A DNA stretch of 64,000 bases from Candidatus Roizmanbacteria bacterium RIFCSPLOWO2_01_FULL_40_13 (GTDB lineage: Bacteria > Patescibacteriota > Microgenomatia > UBA1406 > GWC2-37-13), in NCBI GenBank assembly GCA_001789745.1, contig MGAN01000019.1, positions 15,393 through 79,392 on the forward strand, written 5' to 3'. The position numbers and the translations under genes are program-made. Below the pieces are notes generated by a model, which saw only the letters and a program-made list of their open reading frames with translations, did no database searches and had not been told where the DNA came from. Positions 47,164-54,918 of this stretch are shown one piece after another; position 1 is the stretch's first letter, and each line of letters begins with the position of its first letter.

Positions 47164-47523
47164 TTGACAGGGATCTCGGACCAGGTATATAATTGGGGTG
47201 TGGATAATCAAAAACCGGTTTGGGTTAAAGCCTTTGGTCAGGCTATCGGTGTGACTTTATACTGCGGTTTGGTCGGGATGCTCTTCTGGAAGGGGAATGT
47301 GATCTTCGGCAAAGTATCCAACTACTTTGGCCCGGTTGCTTTTCTTCTGTTATTCTCGGTCTCGGTCATGATCTGCGGTTTGCTGGTTTTTTACCAACCC
47401 TACAAATTGTTTTTTTCCGGAAAGAAACAACAGGCGGCAGATCTCGTGCTTCATACCGCTATCTATCTTTTTGTTTTTTTCTTGCTTTTTCTCTTCTTGG
47501 CAATTATTCTTAAAGTAAGTTAG
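47164..47523 (+). CDS. Small membrane protein, TTG start
   Basis: A 119-residue protein with three membrane helices (VTLYCGLVGMLFWKG; VAFLLLFSVSVMICGLLVFY; TAIYLFVFFLLFLFLAIILK). The frame has no suitable ATG near the front; TTG at 47164 is the earliest reasonable start. No family was recognised. Confidence 0.6.
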   Translation: MTGISDQVYNWGVDNQKPVWVKAFGQAIGVTLYCGLVGMLFWKGNVIFGKVSNYFGPVAFLLLFSVSVMICGLLVFYQPYKLFFSGKKQQAADLVLHTAIYLFVFFLLFLFLAIILKVS

Positions 47524-47551
47524 GATCAAATTTTGTTGGAAAGTTTCCCTG

Positions 47552-47557
47552 TATAAT
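47552..47557 (+). promoter_or_regulatory. -10 element directly before the 47567 gene
   Basis: TATAAT ends 9 bases before the ATG at 47567; the predicted leader is 2-3 bases. Confidence 0.5.
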
Positions 47558-47566
47558 AGTTAGAAT

Positions 47567-48355
47567 ATGTCGATGACCAAACATCCTCCCGTCAGATCAC
47601 TGATTCTTGCTGCAGGATTTGCTACGCGAATGAAAGGCATTGATACTCCCAAGGGTCTCATCAATATTGACGGGGGGTCAAGCATGGACAGGATGCTGGC
47701 CGATTTTAACGCTATTCCGCTGGTAGGCAAAACGGCGGTAATCGCCAATAGCAAAAGCTTTCCCTATTATAAAAATTGGTTAAAATTTCCTAACGCCAGT
47801 CGTGGACAAAACAAAATTAAGCTGCTCAACAACGGCGTAAGCAATAAAGATGATAAAAAAGGCGCTATCGGCGACCTGATTCACGCTTTGGATATCCTTG
47901 GCTGGTGGAATCAGGATTTGTTGGTCATGCCTTGCGACACTCTTTACCGCGGGACGCTGGCAACTTTCATAGATTTTTACCAGATGACTCTTTCCCGTCC
48001 GGGATTGGCGACCATAGTCTATGAACATCCGAAAGAACTTATCGCCGGCAGACTCGGTTGCGTTGAAATCGAAGGAAATAAAATAACACGCTTTACGGAA
48101 AAACCGGAAGCGCCTTTCAGCTCTTTAGCTATTGCGCCCTTCTACTTTTATCCGCAACAAGTTTTGAATCTGCTCAAACAGTATGTCAACGAGGGTGGAG
48201 ACAAAGACGCTCCCAGCTCGATTATCAGCTGGTTATTGGATAGAAAATTACCGGTATACGCTTATAAAACCAAACCTTCTTTTGACTTGGGATATCCGGC
48301 AGATATCAATACAGCCCGGTTATATCTTCAGCTGGAAACTCGGCTAATTAGTTAA
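47567..48355 (+). CDS. Nucleotidyltransferase-family protein (sugar-nucleotide synthesis type)
   Basis: A 262-residue protein. SLILAAGFATRMKGIDTPKG is the NTP-binding LAAGxxxR(M/L)...PK motif; LLVMPCDTLYRGTLATFIDF supplies the metal-binding Asp; RLGCVEIEGNKITRFTEKPE is the sugar-binding part and DLGYPADINTARLYL the end. The fold is that of glucose-1-phosphate-type nucleotidyltransferases. The sugar cannot be told. It probably feeds the envelope glycosyltransferases. Confidence 0.85.
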   Translation: MSMTKHPPVRSLILAAGFATRMKGIDTPKGLINIDGGSSMDRMLADFNAIPLVGKTAVIANSKSFPYYKNWLKFPNASRGQNKIKLLNNGVSNKDDKKGAIGDLIHALDILGWWNQDLLVMPCDTLYRGTLATFIDFYQMTLSRPGLATIVYEHPKELIAGRLGCVEIEGNKITRFTEKPEAPFSSLAIAPFYFYPQQVLNLLKQYVNEGGDKDAPSSIISWLLDRKLPVYAYKTKPSFDLGYPADINTARLYLQLETRLIS

Positions 48356-48384
48356 TCGCAGGTATTCCTTACACGCTGATCATC

Positions 48385-48618
48385 GATGCTTCTGTTAATT
48401 GAAATCGCAATCAGCATATACTCCTCCTTAGTTGATTTGATAAAATAACTTTAGTTGACAATTTGCAAAATCAACTAAGACGAGTATATAAATATTTTTT
48501 TTAAATATTGTATACTTCGATAACTTAAGGATCGCAAATGAGTTACTCAGTATATACCTATCTCATCCGCTTTTTCCCGCTCCAGCGAGCTGCAAATCGG
48601 AGTAAGATGGGGATATGA
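48385..48618. repeat. Composite palindromic repeat R2, copy C
   Basis: Begins with the T module in inverted sense (48392-48490, TTAATTGAAATCGCAATCAG through CTTAGTTGATTTGATAAAA). Then module 1 (about 48510-48557, TATACTTCGATAACTTAAGG to CAGTATATACC) and module 3 (48566-48612, TCCGCTTTTTCCCGCTC to GCAAATCGGAGTAAGAT). Fills the whole gap between two genes. Confidence 0.8.
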
Positions 48619-48628
48619 TTAAGCTCTG

Positions 48629-49234
48629 ATGAAAAAATTATTTTTGGATATCGAGACTTTGCCGGCAGCGGAAAGTAAAAAAGAAGTTCTCAAAGAAATT
48701 CATCAAAAAAGAGCCCGGGACAGAGGCGACAAAAGATCCTTTGAGGAGTATCTTGAGCTTTCGGGACTTGACGGCAGCTTTGGTAGGATCGCCTGCATTG
48801 GTTATGCTCTCGACGACGAAGACCCACGGGTTTTGTTCGGCGACGAGAAGCAAATGCTTATAGATTTCTGGCAGATCGCCAAAGACGCCGACCTTTTCAT
48901 TGGCTTTAATATCCTGGACTTTGACCTTAAATTTATCTACCAGAGATCGATGATTCTGGGAGTCAAACCCGGCCGCGACTTGACATTCGCCCGCTACCGC
49001 AGTTCCCCGATTTATGACGTCATGTGGGAGTGGACTAAGTGGAGCAACCTGGGAAAATGCAGTCTGGATAAATTAGCTCACGCTTTCGGTTTCGAATCTT
49101 CCAAAAATGAACAGATGAATGGCAGATTGGTATCCCGTGCCTATAAACAAGGAAGGATTAAAGAGATTGCTGACTACTGCAAGAAAGATGTCAATCTCAC
49201 CCGCAAAATCTACAAAAGGATGAATTTCTCTTAA
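48629..49234 (+). CDS. PolB-like 3'-5' exonuclease, RNase H fold
   Basis: A 201-residue protein. MKKLFLDIETLPA is ExoI (D-I-E); FIGFNILDFDLKFIYQRSMI is ExoII (FNxxxFD); ADYCKKDVNLTRKIY is ExoIII (YxxxD). These are the predicted PolB-like 3'-5' exonucleases (DEDDy). They trim DNA or RNA 3' ends. It overlaps the metK stop by 4 bases on the opposite strand. Confidence 0.85.
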   Translation: MKKLFLDIETLPAAESKKEVLKEIHQKRARDRGDKRSFEEYLELSGLDGSFGRIACIGYALDDEDPRVLFGDEKQMLIDFWQIAKDADLFIGFNILDFDLKFIYQRSMILGVKPGRDLTFARYRSSPIYDVMWEWTKWSNLGKCSLDKLAHAFGFESSKNEQMNGRLVSRAYKQGRIKEIADYCKKDVNLTRKIYKRMNFS

Positions 49235-50334
49235 TCTTTAATTTTTTCCCAAGGAAACTCTTCCCGTCCAAAATGACCATAAGCTGCAGTCGGAAGATAT
49301 ATGGGCCTCCTTAGATCTAGTCCCGTAAGGATCCCCTCGACTGATGTATCAAGTAATTTTTGGCAAAAATCATTCATCGCTCTTTTGGAAACTTTGCTTG
49401 TCCCGAATGCTTCAATTTCCTGCATAACCGGTCTTTTGCCTCCGATGAAGTAAGCTAGCATTACTTCAGCTTTATCGGCCAAGCCGTGAGCGACAATATT
49501 TTTGGCTAAAAATCTTGCGGCGTATGCGCCCGACCGATCAACTTTTGTCGGATCTTTGCCGCTAAAGCATCCTCCTCCAGCCCTGGCATAACCGCCGTAG
49601 CCGTCTACTATTATCTTTCTTCCCGTCACCCCAGTATCAGACGCCGGCCCGCTCTTGTGCCAGACTCCGGTCCCGTTTAACACAAGATCTTTTTCTTTAA
49701 TTTCGAAACCGTACTCTCTCAACACCGGCGTGACGACCAGTCTGAATAAATCTTGTTTTACTTGTTCGAGTTTAACTGATTCACTATGGGGCGCGGCCAA
49801 TATTACCGAAATCACCCTGAGCGGCTTACCGTTTTTATAATCAATTGTTGCCTGGGTCTTTCCGTCAGGCCTAAGATAGGTAAGGATTTTTTTCTCCCGA
49901 ACTTCATCAAGTTTCTTTGCCAGCCGGTGAGCAAGAATAATGGGCAAAGGCATCAGCTCTTTTGTCTCGCGGCAGGCATAACCGAACATCATCCCCTGGT
50001 CGCCGGCGCCTTTCATCTTAACGCCTCGAGCTATATCCGGCGATTGGGTATGTATATATATTTTTATCGGCGAGCGAAAAGAAAAATTCAGATCTTCGTT
50101 TATATAGCCCAACCTTCTGATCTCTCGACTGGCAACTTCTCTATAATCAACCCCTGCTTTAGCCGTTACCTCACCGGCAATTATAATTCTGTTATAAGTG
50201 ACTAAGGTCTCTACGGCAACTCTGCCATATTTATCCTGGCGCAGAATCTCATCAACTATCGCGTCCCCTATTTGGTCGCAGATCTTATCCGGATGTCCGC
50301 TACAGACCGACTCTGATGTAAAAACATCATGCAT
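49231..50334 (-). CDS. metK: S-adenosylmethionine synthetase
   Basis: A 367-residue protein, slightly shorter than the usual 380-400. FTSESVCSGHPDKICDQIGD binds ATP/methionine, AGDQGMMFGYACRETKELMP is the hexapeptide signature region, GGGCFSGKDPTKVDRSGAYA the P-loop-like signature. It makes SAM from methionine and ATP. The start at 50334 follows the GAGAGG in the 3' arm of the terminator hairpin by 8 bases, so the same hairpin could also hide the ribosome site. A SAM riboswitch lies upstream. Confidence 0.97.
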   Translation of the reverse strand: MHDVFTSESVCSGHPDKICDQIGDAIVDEILRQDKYGRVAVETLVTYNRIIIAGEVTAKAGVDYREVASREIRRLGYINEDLNFSFRSPIKIYIHTQSPDIARGVKMKGAGDQGMMFGYACRETKELMPLPIILAHRLAKKLDEVREKKILTYLRPDGKTQATIDYKNGKPLRVISVILAAPHSESVKLEQVKQDLFRLVVTPVLREYGFEIKEKDLVLNGTGVWHKSGPASDTGVTGRKIIVDGYGGYARAGGGCFSGKDPTKVDRSGAYAARFLAKNIVAHGLADKAEVMLAYFIGGKRPVMQEIEAFGTSKVSKRAMNDFCQKLLDTSVEGILTGLDLRRPIYLPTAAYGHFGREEFPWEKIKD

Positions 50335-50335
50335 A

Positions 50336-50365
50336 TAAAAAACCTCTCAACTTATAATTGAGAGG
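50336..50365 (-). terminator. Riboswitch expression-platform terminator before metK
   Basis: CCTCTCAA-TTATAAG-TTGAGAGG followed by TTTTTT on the minus strand, ending just before the ATG. Its 5' arm CCTCTC can instead pair with GAGAGG at the 3' side of the aptamer, giving an antiterminator. Confidence 0.85.
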
Positions 50366-50391
50366 TGATGAATTTCCCCGCTTTTGGCGAA

Positions 50392-50493
50392 GCACATCTC
50401 CTCTCAGTCGGTTAGCACCGTGTCCCGCCAAAGGCGGGGTCGGTTGTTGGATAGGTAATCGATCCGACTCTCTACCTATCTCTCGGGATGCCT
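50392..50493 (-). promoter_or_regulatory. SAM riboswitch (S-box, SAM-I-like) for metK
   Basis: Minus strand: GCATC pairs with GATGT to close P1. Inside are CCGAGAGATAGGTAGAGAG, a P2 stem GATAGGTA/TACCTATC, CAACAACC, a GC-rich P3 (CCCCGCC/GGCGGG) and GGTGCTAACC. The order GAG...AACC...GGTGCTAA matches the S-box core. With SAM bound, the aptamer would hold its GAGAGG strand and let the terminator form. Confidence 0.8.
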
Positions 50494-50552
50494 AAACATT
50501 ACCAGTAAACCACAAGTTAAGACTTTTTACAACACGCTTTTAATTCCCTTGT

Positions 50553-50600
50553 TGAAGCTCCCACGATCTAGCGATCGGGGATTTCCGCGAAGGCGGATTA
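50553..50600. repeat. Dispersed hairpin repeat R3, copy 3
   Basis: TTGAAGCTCCCACGATCTAG with CGATCGGGGATTTCCGCG and AAGGCGGATT. Nearly identical to the second unit of copy 1 (about 432-470). Its last bases form the stop codon of the next small gene. Confidence 0.75.
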
Positions 50601-50774
50601 AAAACCCAGTAAATTAAAAAGTTGCAAAAGCAAGAAAATAATTACTATAAAAACCAGACTTAAGACAACCACGGCAATTTTGAGGTTGATTAAAATGAAC
50701 TCGACCAGCTGCAAAAAAAGTTTCTGCAAATTAGCCAGGGGATCAATAGTTTTTTCTTCCTCATTGTCTGTCAT
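50598..50774 (-). CDS. Small single-pass membrane protein
   Basis: A 58-residue protein: MTDNEEEKTIDPLANLQKLF then one long hydrophobic helix (LKIAVVVLSLVFIVIIFLLL) and a short tail ending NLLGF. The acidic start, one helix and clean start and stop make it a likely real gene, similar to many short CPR membrane proteins. Function unknown. It lies between an R2 and an R3 repeat, and its stop codon lies in the R3 end. Confidence 0.65.
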   Translation of the reverse strand: MTDNEEEKTIDPLANLQKLFLQLVEFILINLKIAVVVLSLVFIVIIFLLLQLFNLLGF

Positions 50775-50781
50775 TAAATCT

Positions 50782-50888
50782 GTATACTTCGATAACTTAA
50801 GATTTGCAACTGAGTTACTCAGTATATACCCGTCTAGTCCGCTTTTTCGCTCCGAGAGAGCTGCAAATCGGTAAGATGAGTATACATA
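50782..50888. repeat. Composite palindromic repeat R2, copy D (no T module)
   Basis: Module 1 (TATACTTCGATAACTTAAGA to GAGTTACTCAGTATATACC) joined directly to module 3 (AGTCCGCTTTTTCGCTCCGA to GCAAATCGGTAAGATGAG). This is the empty-site form compared with copy B. Confidence 0.8.
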
Positions 50889-50930
50889 TTATATACTTAT
50901 TGTTTGTCCGTAAAAAATTACGGATAAAAC

Positions 50931-52112
50931 ATGATTAGACAAAACCGCAATCTCTTGATTATCGCCCTAATAGCGGTAGTCAACGCCCTGGGCTATGGCA
51001 TAATCATCCCCATTCTGTATTCTTACTCTGTCCGTTTCGGCTTATCGGATTTCCAAAACGGACTTTTATTTTCCACATTCTCCGTCTGCCAGTTTCTCTC
51101 TACGCCGATCATCGGCAGGTTGTCTGATAAATACGGCAGAAAACCTCTTCTTATCGTCTCAATCTCAGGCACTGCCGTATCTTTTTTCATGATGGCCTTT
51201 GCCCCAAGCGCAATTTTCCTTTTTCTTGCCCGCGCCCTTGACGGGATCACCGCGGGCAACATTCCGGTCGCCTCGGCAGTCATCTCGGACACCACCACGC
51301 AGGAACAAAGAGCTAAGGGTTTTGGAATAATCGGGGCGTCATTTGGGTTTGGTTTTATCTTCGGTCCGGCAGTCTCGGCGCTTACCGTAACAAGGTCTGT
51401 CTCCTTGCCTTTTATTATTGCCGGCATTATCTCACTAATTGCCGTTGTAATTACTTTTATTTTTCTGCCGGAGACCAACAAACACCTTGGGGAAGTAAAA
51501 CATAGTCCGCTTTTTAATTTCAAAATACTTTATCACGCATTTTTTGACAAAAATGTTGGACCCACCATGCTTATAACTCTGTTTAACGCCATCTCCTTTT
51601 CCTTGCTGATCTTTGCCTACCAGCCTTTTTCCCTAAAAATCCTGCACCTGTCGGCTAACCAAATTTCGCTTCTTTTTACTCTGTTTGGAGTTGTGGGCTT
51701 TGTTACCCAAATTTTTCTGGTGCACAGACTGGTTAAACTTGTTGGGCTAAAAAAACTGTTTACCGCTTCGACTTTGCTGATTGCCGTAGTTTTCTTTGTT
51801 TTCTTCTTCATCAGATCCGCCTGGCCGTTTGTTGCCGCCTCAGTTTTTCTGGGGCTCTCCAACTCCGTGATTCAGACCCTGATCCCTACGATTCTTTCGC
51901 AAGAAACCGACGCCAAATCTCAGGGATCGATCATGGGCCTTAACGCCTCTTACATGAGTATCGGACAGATTGTGGGGCCGATCGTTGGCGGAATCATAGC
52001 CGCCTTTGGTCTTTCTTATCCTTTTTTGACAGCAGGCGCTTTTTCACTAGTTGCTTATTATCTTTCTTTTTTCGTACTAAAGCGAGGGGTCAAAAAAGAG
52101 TCTGCTTTCTGA
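50931..52112 (+). CDS. MFS transporter, multidrug-efflux (TetA/Bmr) type
   Basis: A 393-residue protein with twelve membrane helices. The loop 2-3 motif A is GRLSDKYGRKPLLIVSISGT, motif C is in helix 5 (GFGIIGASFGFGFIFGPAVS), and a degenerate second motif A falls in the middle. This places it with drug/H+ antiporters (DHA1 group). It has an ATG with no Shine-Dalgarno. Substrates unknown. Confidence 0.9.
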   Translation: MIRQNRNLLIIALIAVVNALGYGIIIPILYSYSVRFGLSDFQNGLLFSTFSVCQFLSTPIIGRLSDKYGRKPLLIVSISGTAVSFFMMAFAPSAIFLFLARALDGITAGNIPVASAVISDTTTQEQRAKGFGIIGASFGFGFIFGPAVSALTVTRSVSLPFIIAGIISLIAVVITFIFLPETNKHLGEVKHSPLFNFKILYHAFFDKNVGPTMLITLFNAISFSLLIFAYQPFSLKILHLSANQISLLFTLFGVVGFVTQIFLVHRLVKLVGLKKLFTASTLLIAVVFFVFFFIRSAWPFVAASVFLGLSNSVIQTLIPTILSQETDAKSQGSIMGLNASYMSIGQIVGPIVGGIIAAFGLSYPFLTAGAFSLVAYYLSFFVLKRGVKKESAF

Positions 52113-52142
52113 TAAAATTAAACTGGAACGGTGGTGATTATA

Positions 52143-52397
52143 ATGGCAGATAAAAAGGTTGGGGTAATTACCAATTATTTTAATCATCTCGGGGTTGGGA
52201 TAGTCAAACTTTCGGCTCCGCTTGCCAGAGGAGATCAAATTAAAATTGTCGGGCGCGGGCATGAGTTCGCCCAAGCCGCTGAGTCGATGCAGCTTGACCA
52301 TACGGATATAGAAGATGCGGGAAAAGGCAAAGAGATTGGGTTGAAGGTCAACGAAAAAGTCAAAAAGGGTGACGAGGTATTCAAAGTTACTACATAA
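52143..52397 (+). CDS. EF-Tu domain II-like small protein
   Basis: An 84-residue protein starting MADKKVGVITNYFNHLGVGI; a GGTGGTG Shine-Dalgarno lies 8 bases upstream, favouring this start over 52131. LSAPLARGDQIKIVGRGHEF and VKKGDEVFKV are the beta-barrel strands of elongation factor domain II. The protein is a stand-alone copy of that barrel, a family known only as translation elongation factor-like. Its role is unknown. It lies 3 bases before msrA. Confidence 0.75.
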   Translation: MADKKVGVITNYFNHLGVGIVKLSAPLARGDQIKIVGRGHEFAQAAESMQLDHTDIEDAGKGKEIGLKVNEKVKKGDEVFKVTT

Positions 52398-52400
52398 CAG

Positions 52401-52937
52401 ATGAAAAAAAGTTTAGCTACATTTGGCGGCGGCTGCTTCTGGTGTACGGAGGCTATCTTTAAGGAATTAAAAGGAGTAGAAAAAGTAATCTCCGGTTACT
52501 CCGGAGGTGGGATTAAAAACCCTAATTACTACGAAATTTCCGAAGGCAAAAGCGGACACGCCGAATCAATCCAAATCAGCTTTGATCCCGAAACTATCTC
52601 ATACGCTACATTGCTTGAAGTCTTCTTCCTAACCCACAATCCGACCAGCTTAAATCGCCAAGGTAACGACGTCGGCTCCCAATACAGATCGATCGTTTTT
52701 TACCATGATGAGGAACAAAAAAAAGCCGCTGAAAAAATGATCAAAAAACTAGAGGAGGAAAAAACCTACGACTCTCCGATTGTGACTGAAGTCGCACCCT
52801 ATGAAGCCTTTTATTTTGCCGAGGATTACCATCAGGATTACTTCAAGAAAAATTCCGACGCACCATACTGCCAGTTTGTCATCGATCCCAAACTAGCCAA
52901 ATTCAGGCAAAAATTTTCGCCTCTGCTTAAAAAATAA
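52401..52937 (+). CDS. msrA: Peptide methionine sulfoxide reductase MsrA
   Basis: A 178-residue protein. FGGGCFWCTEAIFKELKGVE carries the catalytic Cys12 in GCFWC; YEISEGKSGHAESIQISFDP, the LTHNPTSLNRQGNDVGSQYR signature and a late FYFAEDYHQDYFKKN are typical. It reduces methionine-S-sulfoxide in proteins, recycled by thioredoxin (56708) and complemented by MsrB (57091). Confidence 0.96.
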   Translation: MKKSLATFGGGCFWCTEAIFKELKGVEKVISGYSGGGIKNPNYYEISEGKSGHAESIQISFDPETISYATLLEVFFLTHNPTSLNRQGNDVGSQYRSIVFYHDEEQKKAAEKMIKKLEEEKTYDSPIVTEVAPYEAFYFAEDYHQDYFKKNSDAPYCQFVIDPKLAKFRQKFSPLLKK

Positions 52938-52954
52938 TTCTTCCGTTCCAAACA

Positions 52955-53022
52955 ACGATTCCGGACAAGTCTTACGACAGGCTCAAGACACTGAGCAAAG
53001 TCGAGGTGCCGGAATGACAAAG
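52955..53022. repeat. GGAATGAC-type palindromic repeat
   Basis: GATTCCGGACAAGTCTTACGA through CTGAGCAAAGTCGAGGTGCC to GGAATGAC. The same type as the CTTGTCGAA/GGAATGAC repeats near 59280-59375. Lies in the msrA-53028 gap. Confidence 0.5.
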
Positions 53023-53027
53023 ATCGT

Positions 53028-53819
53028 CTAAATCTCCAGCGTTGCAGCCAGAGGATAGTGGTCGGAGATATCAACCTTAGGTTGATAATGTCTCACAACT
53101 TTTATGTCCTCTGAGACGAAAATCATATCGACAACCGCCTTAGAAAAACTAGTAATGTCGCCGTCATTAAAAAAATGCAGCTTCTTGACAAATGGAGTTT
53201 TTATCTTCATGTTAAATGTCGACCGCAATTCATCCTTAAAAACATTTTTTAATTGCCTTTTGATTAACCCGATCGTCCGCGTATCGGTCGAGATGTTAAA
53301 ATCACCGGCCAAAACCGCTTTTTCCTTGCCTTTTACTTCTTCAGCTATGAGTTCGCCCATATTTATCCTGTCGGATGTGTCGCGACCATGCGTTCCCCAA
53401 ATACCATGAGTGTTGAAAATATGAATTATCGTATCTTCTGTTTTAATTTGTACCTGTTGCAGATTCCGGGGAGAATTAAGAAACTCTTCAAAAGACTCCT
53501 TTGTTCTTTCACGATAGGAGCCGGAAAAAAAATCAGTTTGCCGTTTAATAATTGGAGACCGGGTAAAAATCGCGTTACCCGAATCAATCCGCCTTCCTTT
53601 TATTGCCCGGAAGTATTCTGGGGAAAAATAACAATGATGGCTGCTGAAATGATTTTTCAAAATTTCAAGCGAACGATATTTAGTTTCTAGTCTTGTGTCA
53701 CCCCCATCATATACTTCCTGCAGGACAAAAATGTCTGGATTTTCTCGCTTTAAAAAATCGGCACATTGATCCAAATAATTGCCGTTGAAGACATTAAGGG
53801 TGACAAACTTTATTTTCAC
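53028..53819 (-). CDS. Endonuclease/exonuclease/phosphatase-family protein
   Basis: A 263-residue protein. MKIKFVTLNVFNGNYLDQCA (first Asn), IFVLQEVYDGGDTRL (catalytic Glu), HIFNTHGIWGTHGRDTSDR (His), KAVLAGDFNISTDTR (G-D-F-N) and KVDISDHYPLAATLEI (S-D-H-x-P) are the full EEP motif set. It cuts phosphodiester or phosphomonoester bonds in DNA or phospholipids; the substrate is not assignable. It has no signal peptide. Confidence 0.9.
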   Translation of the reverse strand: MKIKFVTLNVFNGNYLDQCADFLKRENPDIFVLQEVYDGGDTRLETKYRSLEILKNHFSSHHCYFSPEYFRAIKGRRIDSGNAIFTRSPIIKRQTDFFSGSYRERTKESFEEFLNSPRNLQQVQIKTEDTIIHIFNTHGIWGTHGRDTSDRINMGELIAEEVKGKEKAVLAGDFNISTDTRTIGLIKRQLKNVFKDELRSTFNMKIKTPFVKKLHFFNDGDITSFSKAVVDMIFVSEDIKVVRHYQPKVDISDHYPLAATLEI

Positions 53820-53832
53820 ATCGTTGATTATA

Positions 53833-53838
53833 TATAAT
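53833..53838 (+). promoter_or_regulatory. -10 element before the DUF4430 gene
   Basis: TATAAT ends 8 bases before the ATG at 53847, predicting a leader of about one base. Confidence 0.5.
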
Positions 53839-53846
53839 ATAGCGTC

Positions 53847-54242
53847 ATGAAAAAACTTCTTTTGCTGATTGTTTTCTTTGGCATTTTTCTGGCTTTACTC
53901 AAGATCGTCCCTATAGTTAAAAATGGGGCTAAAGCTCCGGACACTTCACGGAACATTCCTAAAATAACCGTTAAGCAAAAAATAACCGGTCAGGATGATT
54001 TTTCTTCTTATCAGATAGAGGAGGATAAAACAGCGCTTGACCTGTTAAAACAATCCAGTTCCCCGGTCACAGTCGGAGAAAAAGAAAATGCTTATGTTGC
54101 CGGAATCAACGGCATTAAAGCCGAAGCGGAAAAACAGGAGTTCTGGGCTTTTTATGTAAACGATAAAATGTCCTCGGTCGGAGCCGGAAGTTATAAGTTA
54201 AAAAACGGGGACAAGATTGAATGGAAAGTGGAAAACTATTAA
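53847..54242 (+). CDS. Membrane-anchored DUF4430 (transcobalamin-like) protein
   Basis: A 131-residue protein. An N-terminal signal/anchor (residues 3-22, KLLLLIVFFGIFLALLKIVP) is followed by a beta-grasp-like domain: YQIEEDKTALDLLKQSSSPV, then KQEFWAFYVNDKMSSVGAGS and YKLKNGDKIEWKVENY. W-x-F-Y-V-N plus GxG...LxxGDxIxW is the DUF4430 signature, the domain shared with the C-terminal lobe of transcobalamin and intrinsic factor. It probably binds cobalamin outside the membrane. It overlaps the S-component-like gene by 22 bases. Confidence 0.8.
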   Translation: MKKLLLLIVFFGIFLALLKIVPIVKNGAKAPDTSRNIPKITVKQKITGQDDFSSYQIEEDKTALDLLKQSSSPVTVGEKENAYVAGINGIKAEAEKQEFWAFYVNDKMSSVGAGSYKLKNGDKIEWKVENY

Positions 54243-54766
54243 AAATAGCAAAAAAGTCTCTTCCTCTTGTCCTGTTGGTTATCAGCGCCGTTGCAGCAAG
54301 AATTTTGCCTCACCCGCCTAACTTTACCCCTATTGCAGGCATTGCGCTTTTTTCGGGTTCTTATCTTGCCGGCATTAGCGCTTTTCTCCTACCTTTATCA
54401 ATTATGTTTGTCTCTGACCTTTACTTAGGTTATCACTCGACCATGCTTTATGTCTATGGCAGTTTTTTACTTATCACCTTGTTAGGCAAATATATTCTTG
54501 CCAAAAAAAATAATTTTTCCCGTCTATTTATCGTCGTTTTTATTTCATCTTTGATCTTTTTTTTGATTACCAACTTCGGTGTCTGGCTAAGCGGGGGACT
54601 ATATCCGAGGAATTTGCTTGGACTTGAGCAGTCCTATATTATGGCGATCCCTTTTTTCAAAAATACCCTGTTGGGTGACTTATTTTATACTTTCTGTCTG
54701 TTTTACGGCTTTCGCTTCATCACCTATCTCCTGGGTCAAGTCACATTTGCCAAAAAATCCGCCTGA
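54221..54766 (+). CDS. ECF transporter S-component-like membrane protein
   Basis: A 181-residue protein with about six membrane helices (LVLLVISAVAARILPHPPNF; ALFSGSYLAGISAFLLPLSI; LITLLGKYILA; LFIVVFISSLIFFLITNFGV; GDLFYTFCLFYGFRF). Size and topology fit a substrate-binding S component; the N-terminal HPPNFTPIAGIALFSG pattern is that of the DUF6580-type family. Coupling with DUF4430 and the cobalamin riboswitch just downstream points to cobalamin or its precursor as cargo (inference). No EcfA or EcfT gene lies in the window. Confidence 0.75.
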   Translation: MESGKLLKIAKKSLPLVLLVISAVAARILPHPPNFTPIAGIALFSGSYLAGISAFLLPLSIMFVSDLYLGYHSTMLYVYGSFLLITLLGKYILAKKNNFSRLFIVVFISSLIFFLITNFGVWLSGGLYPRNLLGLEQSYIMAIPFFKNTLLGDLFYTFCLFYGFRFITYLLGQVTFAKKSA

Positions 54767-54826
54767 ACGCTTATTGAATTTTTGATCAAAATAAAGTATC
54801 CTAATAATCGTTCGTTAATAGCAATT

Positions 54827-54898
54827 GGTTTGGATTATGGGAACTAGGTGCAAATCCTAGGCTCTGCCGGAACGGTACAGCCCGACACCACCCAAACC
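54827..54898 (+). promoter_or_regulatory. Cobalamin riboswitch
   Basis: P1 is GGTTTGG (54827-54833) with CCAAACC (54892-54898). Inside are GGGAA, GGTGCAAATCC with flanking CTAGG/CCTAG stem, CTGCCGGAACGGTACAG (a hairpin pairing CCG/CGG and CTG/CAG) and CCCGACACCACC. GGGAA...GGTG.AA.TCC...ACGGTA..CCCGA is the B12-box core. Compact (72 bases), like the shorter AdoCbl/AqCbl variants. Just beyond it CCT (54904-54906) can pair with the AGG of the Shine-Dalgarno at 54912, so control may be translational. Confidence 0.82.
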
Positions 54899-54918
54899 TT
54901 AAACCTCGAGCAAGGAGT

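Noticed and set aside
53104-53409. Plus-strand frames opposite the EEP-family gene
   Set aside because: They are shadows of a gene with a complete motif set on the minus strand.
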